Shown here: positions 16,855 through 25,148 of the stretch, piece by piece
Layout: the number at the start of each line of letters is the position of its first letter
Numbering within the stretch: position 1 is the first letter of the stretch
Assembly: GCF_008632455.1 (NCBI RefSeq)
Contig: NZ_CP043929.1
Location: 1,302,001-1,366,000, forward strand
From: Methylomonas rhizoryzae
Lineage (GTDB): Bacteria > Pseudomonadota > Gammaproteobacteria > Methylococcales > Methylomonadaceae
Direction: 5' to 3'
DNA length: 64,000 bases
The notes under the pieces: generated by a model
The model's database searches: none
What the model saw: only the letters and a program-made list of their open reading frames with translations
Told to the model about the DNA's origin: nothing
Translations under genes and position numbers: made by a program

Positions 16855-18540
16855 ATGAAAAAATGGCGTTTTTTCTGGTTGGCAGGCGCGTTTGTCTTGA
16901 TCGGTAATGGGGTGTTTGCGGCGGAAATCCGCGTGAATGTGGATCGCAATCCGGTCAGTCTGAACGAATCGTTTCGCATCGTGTTCAAGGCTGTGGCGCA
17001 GGTGGACGGTAGTCCGGACTTCTCCCCGTTGGAGCGGGATTTCGATATATTGAATCAGCAACGCAGCAGCAATATGTCGTGGATCAACGGCAAGAGTAGC
17101 CGGGAAGAGCAATGGATACTCGACGTGATGGCCAAGCGGGCCGGAGACTTGACGATACCGCCGATAGCCTTTGGGGCCGATCTGAGCCAAACCGTAAGCG
17201 TAAGCGTGACGGATTCCCCGCAAGCGCAGGCTGCCGACAATGCCGGCGAGGATCTGTTTTTACAAGTTCAAGCCACTCCGCAGGCACCTTACGTTCAATC
17301 GCAAGTGCTGGTTAGCGTAAAATTTTTTCGCAGGGTACAAGTTGCGCAGGCCAGTTTAACCGAGCCGGATTTGAACGACGCCTTGGTGGAAAAGCTCGGA
17401 GACGACAGTACTTATTCGACGCCGATAAACGGCGTGGACTACACGGTCACCGAGCGGCAATATGCGATTTTTCCGCAACAGTCCGGTAAATTAACCATAC
17501 CGGCTTTAGTCTTGAACGCGGAAGTATTGGGCGGCAGGCAACCGCGTTTTAACGGCTTTTTTAATAGAGCGCCAACCGAAACCCGGAGAGTGAGCTCCGA
17601 TGCTATCGTCCTGGACGTACAACCCGTGCCGCAAACCTACCAAGGTTCGGCCTGGCTGACGGCGGACAGTTTAACCCTCAGCCAAGTCTGGTCGGACCAA
17701 AGTCTGAGCGTTAACGTCGGCGAGCCTTTAACCCGTACCATCACCTTGAGTGCGCACGGGACGACGGTCGGGCAGTTACCGGAATTGGTGGAATCCAACG
17801 GTATTGACGGGATCAAAACCTATCCGGATCAACCCTTGTTGAAAGAAGATAAACTCAGCGGCGGTTTGACGGCTGTGCGGCAGGAAAAAATCGCATACAT
17901 TCCCGGCAAGCCCGGCAGTTACACGTTGCCGCCGCTACAACTGGTTTGGTTCAATACCCGTACGCAAAAAGCCGAGACCGCCAGCTTGCCGGCTGTGACG
18001 ATACAGGCGGTTGCCGCGGACGGCGGTCAAACCCGGCCGGCCGAAGTCTTGGCCCAAGACGCTTCGACCCGGCCCGATAGTCCGATTGCCGCTGCGAATA
18101 CAGCCGCAATTCCTAATGATGCCGGTTACTGGCCTTGGTTGTCCGGGTTTTTAGGCTTGGGCTGGCTGCTTACCCTGGTCCGGATAGTGGTTAAATCGCG
18201 GCAGGCAAAAGCCGTGGTCGAAAGCGCGCGGCCGGTGGCGCCGCTGTTCGATTTTTCCAAACCGTTGCGCGATGCCTGCCGCCGACACGATCCCCAAGCG
18301 GCGAAAAATGTGTTGCTAGCGTGGGGGGCGCAACAGTACGGGGTGGATAATTTGGCGGCGCTGGCCGGCTGTTGCGCGCAACCGCTCCAACTCGAAATCA
18401 AGCAGCTAAACCGGTGTTTGTACGCCGGCGATTCCGGCGATTGGGACGCGCACGCCTTGGAGCGGGCCTTTGCCCAGCACGGCAAACAGCCGGATCGCGC
18501 GCCGCCGCCGCAAACCTTGGAGCCTTTATACCGGTTGTGA
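16855..18540 (+). CDS. batD: BatD-like aerotolerance protein
   Basis: The protein has 561 residues from the ATG at 16855, which starts a clear signal peptide (K-K-W-R-F-F-W then hydrophobic, ending V-F-A-A). A longer frame from 16762 adds an unlikely leader. The periplasmic region is beta-rich with the BatD opening I-R-V-N-V-D-R-N-P-V-S-L-N-E-S-F. A membrane span lies near 450-475 and a cytoplasmic tail follows. BatD is normally directly after batA/batB, where it is thought to work with them. Here 6.1 kb of RND genes intervene. The ribosome site is weak. Confidence 0.85.
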   Translation: MKKWRFFWLAGAFVLIGNGVFAAEIRVNVDRNPVSLNESFRIVFKAVAQVDGSPDFSPLERDFDILNQQRSSNMSWINGKSSREEQWILDVMAKRAGDLTIPPIAFGADLSQTVSVSVTDSPQAQAADNAGEDLFLQVQATPQAPYVQSQVLVSVKFFRRVQVAQASLTEPDLNDALVEKLGDDSTYSTPINGVDYTVTERQYAIFPQQSGKLTIPALVLNAEVLGGRQPRFNGFFNRAPTETRRVSSDAIVLDVQPVPQTYQGSAWLTADSLTLSQVWSDQSLSVNVGEPLTRTITLSAHGTTVGQLPELVESNGIDGIKTYPDQPLLKEDKLSGGLTAVRQEKIAYIPGKPGSYTLPPLQLVWFNTRTQKAETASLPAVTIQAVAADGGQTRPAEVLAQDASTRPDSPIAAANTAAIPNDAGYWPWLSGFLGLGWLLTLVRIVVKSRQAKAVVESARPVAPLFDFSKPLRDACRRHDPQAAKNVLLAWGAQQYGVDNLAALAGCCAQPLQLEIKQLNRCLYAGDSGDWDAHALERAFAQHGKQPDRAPPPQTLEPLYRL

Positions 18541-18553
18541 GCGAAACGGGCCG

Positions 18554-18579
18554 GCGCCTGGCAATAGAATGTCAGGCGC
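18554..18579. terminator. Bidirectional hairpin between batD and fae-like gene
   Basis: A stem of ten pairs (gcgcctggca with tgtcaggcgc, one G-U pair) and a 6-base loop lies between two convergent genes. It is followed on the plus strand by a short ttt. It probably ends both transcripts. Confidence 0.55.
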
Positions 18580-18600
18580 TTTGCACGCTTTATCAGGCAT

Positions 18601-19152
18601 TTACCACTGGGATTCGCCGGTCTCCGGGTCGTACATTTCGTGGAAAATTTTGTGCCGGTTGGCGATGAGCTCGTCTATGCTGGGCGAATTGCTCATGGCG
18701 CGTTGAATCGCCAGTTTCATCGCTTCGTAATTGGTGCGGTATAAGTCTTTGCGGTCCAAGTCGGGATTGCCGGCGCAGGAAGGGTCTATCCAGAGCATCG
18801 CGATGATGCAGAGTTCGTTGGCTTGCAGCCGAGGGATGACGCCCTCGGCCACGCTGTCGATCACCGCATCGGCCACGGCCGACTGGACCGGGCCGCCGAG
18901 TAGGTTGACGTAGTCCGACGATTTGATGGTCACTTTAGGCACCATAATGGTTGCGGGACGCACCTGTTGATTGCAGGCGCGAATCGCAAACATGCGGGTA
19001 TGTCCGGCGGTTTGTCCCATCAAGTTGGCGAAGGCATGCCCGGCCGGGCCTTTTACGTCGCCGATTAAAATTTCCGGCATCGCGTCGGTACCTTGCCCTT
19101 CGCTGGAAAATACCGTTGCTTCCCCTGTTCTGAACCAATACGAATCTGACAT
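18601..19152 (-). CDS. Formaldehyde-activating enzyme (Fae) paralogue lacking the catalytic His
   Basis: The protein has 183 residues. Fae condenses formaldehyde with tetrahydromethanopterin in methylotrophs. The family core is clear: I-L-I-G-D, M-V-P-K-V-T-I-K, G-P-V-Q-S-A-V-A-D-A-V, D-S-V-A-E-G-V-I-P and Y-R-T-N-Y-E-A-M-K-L-A-I. In canonical Fae the segment before L-L-I-G reads A-H-I-D, and that His (H17) is the proposed acid catalyst. Here the aligned residues are A-M-P-E, so the His is missing. A longer C-terminal tail (about 20 residues) follows the usual end. It therefore resembles the Fae2/Fae3-type homologues rather than the main enzyme, and its role is uncertain. A good AGGAG ribosome site precedes the ATG. 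Confidence 0.82.
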   Translation of the reverse strand: MSDSYWFRTGEATVFSSEGQGTDAMPEILIGDVKGPAGHAFANLMGQTAGHTRMFAIRACNQQVRPATIMVPKVTIKSSDYVNLLGGPVQSAVADAVIDSVAEGVIPRLQANELCIIAMLWIDPSCAGNPDLDRKDLYRTNYEAMKLAIQRAMSNSPSIDELIANRHKIFHEMYDPETGESQW

Positions 19153-19290
19153 TTTTATCTCCTGGATGATGGTTACGAATAACGATTTTTAGCTGAGTGT
19201 CGGCGGCGGCATGGATAGGCTTGCGGCTTCGGCGATGCGCGCCGCCGGTACGATACAATGGCGATTTAAATATAGGTGAAAAGGCAAACG

Positions 19291-20163
19291 ATGAAATTGG
19301 CGACATATTCCTACGGCGCTAGAATTTGGGTCGGTGCCGTGGTCGGCGACAGCGTGGTTGCGGCGACTGGGGCGGTCGACGGCGCAGGATCCATGCCGGA
19401 GTTGTTACAAGCCGGCCGGCCGGCGTTGACGGCATTGCAGGCCCTGATCGATTCCGGGGAGAATAGGCACCCGTTAGCCGAGGTGCAATTGTTGGCGCCG
19501 GTGTTGCGTCCGGGCAAGTTTTTGGGAGTAGGGTTGAATTACCCGGATCACGTGGGCGAAACCGGGCTGGAAAAGCCGGAATACCCGACCTTTTTTACCA
19601 AACAAAGTACTTGCGTGATCGGTACCGGGGCAGCGATTCATTGCCCGGCGGTTTCCGATAAGGTCGATTACGAGGGTGAATTAGGCATCGTCATCGGCAG
19701 GCGTTGCCGCAACGTTTCGGCCGGCGACGCGCCTAGCGTTATCGCCGGTTTTACGATCTGCAACGACGTAACCGTCCGCGATTGGCAACACCGTTCGCCG
19801 ACTTGGACGCTGGGTAAGTCGTTCGATACTCATGGACCGATGGGGCCCTGGATAGTCACCTGCGACCAGATTGCCGATCCGCATCAATTAAACTTGAAAA
19901 CCTGGGTGGACGGCGAGTTGCGGCAAAACGCCAATACCGGCGAGATGATTTTCAACGGTTACGAATTGATCGCCTATCTGAGCCAGGCGATGACACTGGA
20001 ACCGGGCGACGTGATAACGACCGGGACGCCGGCCGGAGTCGGGGTAAAAATGAAACCGCGCGGTTATTTAAAGCCGGGGCAAACCGTGCGGGTGGAAATC
20101 GAAGGCATAGGTGCGTTGGTCAATCCGGTGGTCGCCGAACCGCAAGATTTTTTCGTGGCCTGA
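19291..20163 (+). CDS. Fumarylacetoacetate hydrolase (FAH) family protein
   Basis: The protein has 290 residues from the ATG at 19291; a GTG at 19276 is less likely given an aggtgaaaagg ribosome site. It carries the FAH fold signatures: F-L-G-V-G-L-N-Y-P-D-H, D-Y-E-G-E-L-G-I-V-I-G-R (metal-binding acids), N-D-V-T-V-R-D-W-Q and T-G-T-P-A-G-V-G. Family members hydrolyse or decarboxylate beta-diketones or act as oxaloacetate decarboxylase or hydroxyhepta-dienedioate isomerase; the substrate cannot be told here. It is divergent from the fae-like gene with 138 bases between starts. Confidence 0.88.
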   Translation: MKLATYSYGARIWVGAVVGDSVVAATGAVDGAGSMPELLQAGRPALTALQALIDSGENRHPLAEVQLLAPVLRPGKFLGVGLNYPDHVGETGLEKPEYPTFFTKQSTCVIGTGAAIHCPAVSDKVDYEGELGIVIGRRCRNVSAGDAPSVIAGFTICNDVTVRDWQHRSPTWTLGKSFDTHGPMGPWIVTCDQIADPHQLNLKTWVDGELRQNANTGEMIFNGYELIAYLSQAMTLEPGDVITTGTPAGVGVKMKPRGYLKPGQTVRVEIEGIGALVNPVVAEPQDFFVA

Positions 20164-20263
20164 AACGTTTTTGCACATCGCTTTCCAGTTAAGTGTCGAT
20201 TAAGTGAGCATTCGCTATCCTAATATCCGGTTTCGATAAAACAGGCAGGGCCTAGAGGTCGTT

Positions 20264-20761
20264 ATGAAAACCACAACACTATTGATGCTTACTTTGGCGG
20301 CTTCAGCTGTGGTTGGCTGTGCGCCTGCGGGCTATCACCGGGGATATTCGAGTTACGGCTACGGTGGGGGCGGTTATTATGACTCCCCGTCTTATTACCA
20401 ACCCGGTGGAGTCATTCAATACCGGGAAACCTATGTGGTGCCCGGCTATGGCGGCGGGGGGCATGGGCATCACGATTGGCACGGGCACCGTGGCGGCGGA
20501 CGCGATAGGGATCGCCACGATGGTCATCAGCATAATGGTGGAGGCGGCCGCGGCGGCAAGCAGTGGTCCGGAAATTTCGGCTCGGCGGATGCCTTGGAAA
20601 ACATGCGCAACAGCAATCGTTCCTGGCGGCAAGACCGTTCGGGCTTAGAGCGCGACTGGCAGGCTAACGGCGGCGATAGGGCCGGAGCCGGGCGTAGACG
20701 AGGCGGCGAAGGTTTCGGAAATCACGGCGGCAATCAGCAACATCGCCACCGTAAAGATTGA
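20264..20761 (+). CDS. Gly/Tyr/His-rich lipoprotein
   Basis: The protein has 165 residues with a lipoprotein signal ending V-V-G-C. After it comes a Gly/Tyr-rich stretch (G-Y-S-S-Y-G-Y-G-G-G-G-Y-Y), then a His/Gly/Asp-rich stretch (G-H-G-H-H-D-W-H-G-H-R) and a basic Gly-rich tail. It has no recognised enzyme domain. The clustered histidines could bind metal, but low-complexity composition alone does not show this. The ATG follows agaggtcgtt. It is convergent with kup. Confidence 0.7.
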   Translation: MKTTTLLMLTLAASAVVGCAPAGYHRGYSSYGYGGGGYYDSPSYYQPGGVIQYRETYVVPGYGGGGHGHHDWHGHRGGGRDRDRHDGHQHNGGGGRGGKQWSGNFGSADALENMRNSNRSWRQDRSGLERDWQANGGDRAGAGRRRGGEGFGNHGGNQQHRHRKD

Positions 20762-20792
20762 GATAGCCCGCTACCCCGTGCGGGCGCAAGGC

Positions 20793-20817
20793 TTTAGCCG
20801 TTTTGCCGACGGCTAAA
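20793..20817. terminator. Bidirectional hairpin between lipoprotein gene and kup
   Basis: A perfect 9-bp stem (tttagccgt with acggctaaa) and 7-base loop sit between convergent genes; the kup stop codon lies within the 3' arm. A smaller hairpin (cccgc/gcggg, 20767-20784) lies just before it. Confidence 0.6.
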
Positions 20818-22702
20818 GTTCGATGCGAATCCCCAGTTCTATCACCTTGTCGACCGGAATTCTGAAGAATGCGATAGGGCTGGCCGAATTGTGGGTTAAA
20901 AATTTGAACAACGACCTGCGCCAGCCCGGCATTGGGTTGTTTCGCCGGAAAGACAGCCGTTCGCTACCGACGAAAAACGAGACGGTTTTAGAGTCGATTT
21001 CCAGCCCCTCGTTGCAGCAGAGTTGCAAGGCGCGCCGCACATCCTGTTCTTCCTGAAAACCGAAATATAATTTCACTCTGTAAAAGTGGCCGCTGTCGCC
21101 GAATTCGCGAATTTTAACGCGGTGCGCTTCGTCTACGTAGGGTTCCTCTTTGGTCACTATGGTTAATACCACCATTTTGGCGTGCATCACGTGGTTATGT
21201 TCCAGATTGTGCAACAAGACTTGCGGTACGCCGTGCAAGCTGCGAGCCATGTAGATTGCGGTTCCCGGAACTTTGGCCAGCGGGTGTTCGCTGAGTTGCT
21301 GCTGCAATTCTTCGAATAACACCCGGCGTTCTTCCAAATATTTGGCCAACATTTCTTTGCCCATGATCCAAGTGGTCATGCAAGCGTACAGTGCGGCAGC
21401 CACTACCAGCGATAACCAGCCGCCGGTCGGAATTTTCAAGCTGTTGGACAGCAGGAAGATCATGTCTATCAGTAAAAAGATCGACATAAAGCCGATGCTG
21501 CTGAATTTGCCCCACTGCCATAAGATCTGAAAAACCGTATAAGCCAGTACCGTGTCGACTATCATCGTTCCGGTTACGGCGATGCCGTAAGCCGATGCCA
21601 GAGCCGACGAGGTTTTGAAGCTTAGAATGACGATGACGACCGAGGCCATCAATAACCAATTGACCGATGGAATGTAGATCTGCCCGGCATTGTTGCGGGA
21701 CGGATGGAAAATTTCCATGCGCGGGCAATAGCCCAGCTGCACGGCTTGTCGGGTCACGTAAAAAGCGCCGGAAATGACGGCTTGCGAGGTGATTAACGCG
21801 GCGCATGCCGCCAAGCCGAGCAAGGGATAGCGCGCCCAAGCCGGGGCTAGCAGATAAAAGGGGTGGCTTGCCGCGCCGGGATTGTCCAGTAGCAATGCGC
21901 CCTGGCCGAAATAGTTCAGTAATAACGCCGGAAAAACCAGGCCGAACCAAGCCAGCCGTATCGGCTTCAAGCCGAATTGCCCCATGTCCGCATACAAGGT
22001 CTCCGCGCCGGTAATCACCAGCACAATAGCGCTCATAATCACAAAGCTGGTCCAGCCGGTTTCCAGGATTAAACGTACCGCATAGCTGGGATTCAAGGCG
22101 GCTAAGACTTCGGGGTGATGAACGATATTGGCGACGCCTAGAAATGCCAGGGTCGAAAACCAGACTAGCATGACGGGAGGGAAATAACGGCTGATTTGCC
22201 GGTTGGCCTTGAGTTGCAGAATAAACAAACCGGCAATAAGCAACAGGGATAGGGGGACAATCAAATTCTCCCGTTTCGGTGAAATGACGCTAATGCCTTC
22301 CATCGCACCGAGTACGGATATCGCCGGGGTGATGATGCTGTCGCCGTAAAATAAGGACGCGCCCAGCAGCCCCAGCGTGACGACCAGCTTCTTGCGTTCC
22401 GGGTTGGTTTTGCAAGCTTGCGAGGCCAAGGCCATCAAGGCCATAATGCCACCTTCGCCTTTGTTGTTGGCCCGCATGATGAAAATCGTGTATTTGCTGG
22501 TGACCACCAGCACCAAGGCCCAAAAGATCAACGAGAGCACCCCCAATATGTGTTGAGGGTCTGCCGGTAAATTGCTATCGGCGAATACCTCTTTCAGCGC
22601 GTAAAGAGGGCTGGTGCCAATATCGGCAAATACCACACCGATTGCGCTATAGGCCAAGCCGGTTAGCGGCAATTTGGCCGAGTCAGGAAAACTTGCGGGC
22701 AT
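20813..22702 (-). CDS. kup: Low-affinity potassium uptake protein Kup
   Basis: This 629-residue inner-membrane K+ transporter is of normal length for the KUP/HAK/KT family. The N-terminus has G-V-V-F-A-D-I-G-T-S-P-L-Y-A-L, the first-span signature of Kup. Twelve spans follow, with the conserved F-Y-G-D-S-I-I-T-P-A-I-S-V-L-G segment. The C-terminal soluble part carries L-H-N-L-E-H-N-H-V. It is monocistronic and divergent from tonB with about 200 bases between the starts. Confidence 0.96.
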   Translation of the reverse strand: MPASFPDSAKLPLTGLAYSAIGVVFADIGTSPLYALKEVFADSNLPADPQHILGVLSLIFWALVLVVTSKYTIFIMRANNKGEGGIMALMALASQACKTNPERKKLVVTLGLLGASLFYGDSIITPAISVLGAMEGISVISPKRENLIVPLSLLLIAGLFILQLKANRQISRYFPPVMLVWFSTLAFLGVANIVHHPEVLAALNPSYAVRLILETGWTSFVIMSAIVLVITGAETLYADMGQFGLKPIRLAWFGLVFPALLLNYFGQGALLLDNPGAASHPFYLLAPAWARYPLLGLAACAALITSQAVISGAFYVTRQAVQLGYCPRMEIFHPSRNNAGQIYIPSVNWLLMASVVIVILSFKTSSALASAYGIAVTGTMIVDTVLAYTVFQILWQWGKFSSIGFMSIFLLIDMIFLLSNSLKIPTGGWLSLVVAAALYACMTTWIMGKEMLAKYLEERRVLFEELQQQLSEHPLAKVPGTAIYMARSLHGVPQVLLHNLEHNHVMHAKMVVLTIVTKEEPYVDEAHRVKIREFGDSGHFYRVKLYFGFQEEQDVRRALQLCCNEGLEIDSKTVSFFVGSERLSFRRNNPMPGWRRSLFKFLTHNSASPIAFFRIPVDKVIELGIRIEL

Positions 22703-22867
22703 ACGGTATCTGCAAAAATGAGACAGTTGTGGAAATTATGCCACAGGCAGCAATTTTTACCGCGAATTTATCGGCGGCTATGGATAAAAAATGCCGCGGC
22801 ATTTTGTTCGAATTAGGAAATTGTAAAGAGATGTTTTTTAAACCTGACAGTCGATGGGTTTATCCCG

Positions 22868-22886
22868 TAAAATGAGAATCGTTTCC
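22868..22886. promoter_or_regulatory. Putative Fur box upstream of tonB
   Basis: The sequence aaatgagaatcgtttcc and one flanking base on each side matches about 13 of 19 positions of the Fur consensus. It lies about 15-30 bases before the tonB start, a position where binding would block transcription. Iron control of TonB systems is common, so this is plausible but untested. Confidence 0.5.
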
Positions 22887-22899
22887 ATCCGTTTCTTAC

Positions 22900-23715
22900 A
22901 TGATTGATATGTTTTTTCTCAATGGCAGGGACGACGGCTTGTCCGGCCCCGCCACGTTGACATTGGGCGGCAGTCCTTCCGAGATTGTCGGGAAATCCCG
23001 TTTTCACGCGTTTTTGCGCGGCGAGGAACGTCCCAGGAATATGTGGGTTCTGCTGACCTTGTTGGTGGGGCTGGTGCATGTATTGTTATTGACCTGGCTG
23101 TATAAACCCGTCGAAACGCTGACGGAAGCCAAGCCGTTAGTCATGGAAGTATCCATGGTCGTCATCCCGGCCCCCCAACCCCAAGTGGCTCCGCCAAAGC
23201 CTGCGCCGCCACCGCCTGCAGCAAAGCAGCCTACCCCGCCGAAAAAAACGCTGCCTAAGCCGCCGGTAAAAAAACCGCCGCCTGTTGTACAAAAGCCGGC
23301 CGATTTTGCACCGCAACCCGCGGCCGAACCGGTTGCCGCCCCGGCGGAGCCTGCAACCACTAGTAGCGCCAGTAATAGTCCGGCGACTAGTAGCACCAAC
23401 ACTAGTGCGCCATCGAGTAGTCAGCCGACTTTTACCGAGGCGAACTACCGGGCCAACTATGCCCACAATCCCAAACCATACTATCCGCCGATAGCTAAAA
23501 GCCGCGGCTGGCAAGGCAAAGTGTTGCTCAGAGTGCAGGTTTCGGCGGACGGAACCAGCGATGCTGTGAGCGTAGAGACCTCCAGCGGGCACGAGATATT
23601 GGACGAATCTGCCGTGGAAGCTGTAAAAAAATGGCGGTTTATCCCGGCAAAACGCGGCGAAACCCCGGTAGCAAGTTCGGTCATCGTGCCTATCAGCTTT
23701 ACGTTGCGCGACTGA
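22900..23715 (+). CDS. tonB: TonB energy-transducing protein
   Basis: The protein has 271 residues. A cytoplasmic N-terminus of about 45 residues precedes a single membrane span (W-V-L-L-T-L-L-V-G-L-V-H-V-L-L-L). A Pro/Lys-rich periplasmic rod follows at about 85-150, then a Ser/Thr linker and the C-terminal TonB domain (Y-P-P-I-A-K-S-R-G-W-Q-G-K-V-L-L, V-K-K-W-R-F-I-P-A). It delivers proton-motive energy to outer-membrane receptors together with ExbB-ExbD, encoded directly downstream. The N-terminal extension before the span is longer than in E. coli TonB, so a later start is possible. Confidence 0.93.
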   Translation: MIDMFFLNGRDDGLSGPATLTLGGSPSEIVGKSRFHAFLRGEERPRNMWVLLTLLVGLVHVLLLTWLYKPVETLTEAKPLVMEVSMVVIPAPQPQVAPPKPAPPPPAAKQPTPPKKTLPKPPVKKPPPVVQKPADFAPQPAAEPVAAPAEPATTSSASNSPATSSTNTSAPSSSQPTFTEANYRANYAHNPKPYYPPIAKSRGWQGKVLLRVQVSADGTSDAVSVETSSGHEILDESAVEAVKKWRFIPAKRGETPVASSVIVPISFTLRD

Positions 23716-23790
23716 GGTTATGTCGGCGCAATCGTTTCCGCCGGCAGGGAGGCGCGGCCAAAATCAGCATTTGGAAATTTTGATTTTGTT

Positions 23791-23820
23791 AAGCTTGCAA
23801 AGAACCGTATTTGCAAGCTT
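23791..23820. promoter_or_regulatory. 11-bp inverted repeat between tonB and exbB
   Basis: The arms aagcttgcaaa and tttgcaagctt are perfect, with an 8-base loop, between tonB and exbB. No T run follows, so it may be an attenuator, RNA-processing site or operator rather than a terminator. It lies 66 bases before the exbB start. Confidence 0.5.
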
Positions 23821-23885
23821 GTGCGGCCGAATCAGACAGAATTAGCCGGCATTTTTTTATAGAAATTACTTAGGAGAGAGTTTTA

Positions 23886-24551
23886 ATGCCTTTTCATGTT
23901 GCACCTGCCTTCATCATCGATGGCACTCTGTACACATTGCTGGTGTTCTCGTTGATCACTTGGACCTTGATATTCTTTAAGACTTGGCAATTCGCCAGGA
24001 ATACTCAATACAACAAGCGCTTCAGCAGCGCGTTTTGGGATGCGGTAGACCTGAAAGCAGCCGAACAATTGCCTGCCGAAACTCAGCGCGGCCCCAAAGC
24101 GAGGATAGCGTCTTGCGGTTTTTCCTGGCTGAGTGAATGGCGCGATCCGGTTGCCGCTGCCGCGTTAAAATTCCGCGGCGCGCCGCAGGATTTGCTGGAA
24201 CAAGCCCTGCGTAAGCAAACCGAGCAAGAACAAAGGCAGATGGAAAGCGGCTTGACCATGTTGGCCAGCATTGGCAGCACGGCGCCGTTCGTCGGTTTAT
24301 TCGGCACCGTGTTGGGTATCATGCATGCTTTGCACGACATCAGTGCTAGCGGTTCGGCCAGTCTTGACGTGGTGGCCGGCCCTATCGGCGATGCCTTGGT
24401 GGCAACCGCTATCGGTATCGCAGTTGCAGTTCCGGCAGTATTGGCCTATAACTTTTTCATCCGCCGCGCCAAACATCATCGGGCTTCGCTCGAACATTTC
24501 GTCGACGGTTTCTTGCATATCGCTTTCGGCAACGGGAACAACAAGGAGTAA
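23886..24551 (+). CDS. exbB: ExbB proton-channel subunit
   Basis: This 221-residue inner-membrane protein of the MotA/TolQ/ExbB family has three spans: a first near residues 10-32, and two in the second half. The segment G-L-T-M-L-A-S-I-G-S-T-A-P-F-V-G-L-F-G-T is the family signature. With ExbD it forms the proton channel that drives TonB. A strong ribosome site (aggagag) precedes the ATG. The next gene, exbD, starts 9 bases after its stop. Confidence 0.95.
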   Translation: MPFHVAPAFIIDGTLYTLLVFSLITWTLIFFKTWQFARNTQYNKRFSSAFWDAVDLKAAEQLPAETQRGPKARIASCGFSWLSEWRDPVAAAALKFRGAPQDLLEQALRKQTEQEQRQMESGLTMLASIGSTAPFVGLFGTVLGIMHALHDISASGSASLDVVAGPIGDALVATAIGIAVAVPAVLAYNFFIRRAKHHRASLEHFVDGFLHIAFGNGNNKE

Positions 24552-24560
24552 GCAACGTTT

Positions 24561-24971
24561 ATGGGATTCAAAACACAATCGGATGACGACGAAGCGGTAA
24601 GCGAGATTAACGTTACGCCACTGGTTGACGTGATGTTGGTGTTGGTGATTATTTTACTGGTTACCGCTCCGTTATTGACGCAATCGGTGAACGTGGCGCT
24701 GCCCAAGACCGAATCCACCACGCCGGATATCGACAAGCAACCTATGCAGCTCGGTATAGATGCTCAAGGCGGCATCACCCTCAACAAGGCGGTTGTAGCC
24801 AACTTGCCCGAACTGGAAGCAGCGTTGCAGAAAGAATTGGCAGCCAATTCCGAGTTAACTGTGCATATTTACGCCGACCAAGCGGTAACCTACGGCAAGG
24901 TGGCCGAAGTCATGGCAGCCGCTCAGCACGCGGGCATCTCCAAACTGGCCTTTGTTACGCTAGAGCAATAA
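24561..24971 (+). CDS. exbD: ExbD proton-channel subunit
   Basis: The protein has 136 residues with a short cytoplasmic start and one membrane span containing the proton-carrying Asp in P-L-V-D-V-M-L-V-L-V-I-I. A periplasmic domain (A-L-P-K-T-E-S through V-T-L-E-Q) follows. The length and motif are typical of ExbD. It completes the tonB-exbB-exbD set. Confidence 0.95.
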   Translation: MGFKTQSDDDEAVSEINVTPLVDVMLVLVIILLVTAPLLTQSVNVALPKTESTTPDIDKQPMQLGIDAQGGITLNKAVVANLPELEAALQKELAANSELTVHIYADQAVTYGKVAEVMAAAQHAGISKLAFVTLEQ

Positions 24972-25086
24972 TTTTTGAACGGGCCGTAGGCCTGGTCATT
25001 CGGGCCCGACATACACACGCAACGAATTCTTAACGTTCAGGCAAAGCAAATGCTGCGATTAGTCTGCGGGCGGATTGCTTGGCTGG

Positions 25087-25113
25087 ACCGGCTCGGCGAG
25101 TCTCGCCGCCGGT
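25087..25113. terminator. Hairpin between exbD and methyltransferase gene
   Basis: The arms accgg-ct-cggcgag and ctcgccg-ccggt pair with a 2-base bulge around a very tight centre; in practice the innermost pairs must open. It is GC-rich and sits between two convergent genes, so it may terminate transcription in both directions. Confidence 0.4.
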
Positions 25114-25148
25114 AGCGGCGCAAGCCGAATGCGTGCTTGATCCGCGGG

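Noticed and set aside
21195..21950. 251-codon minus-strand frame inside kup
   Set aside because: It is an out-of-frame shadow of kup, which has full-length family motifs.
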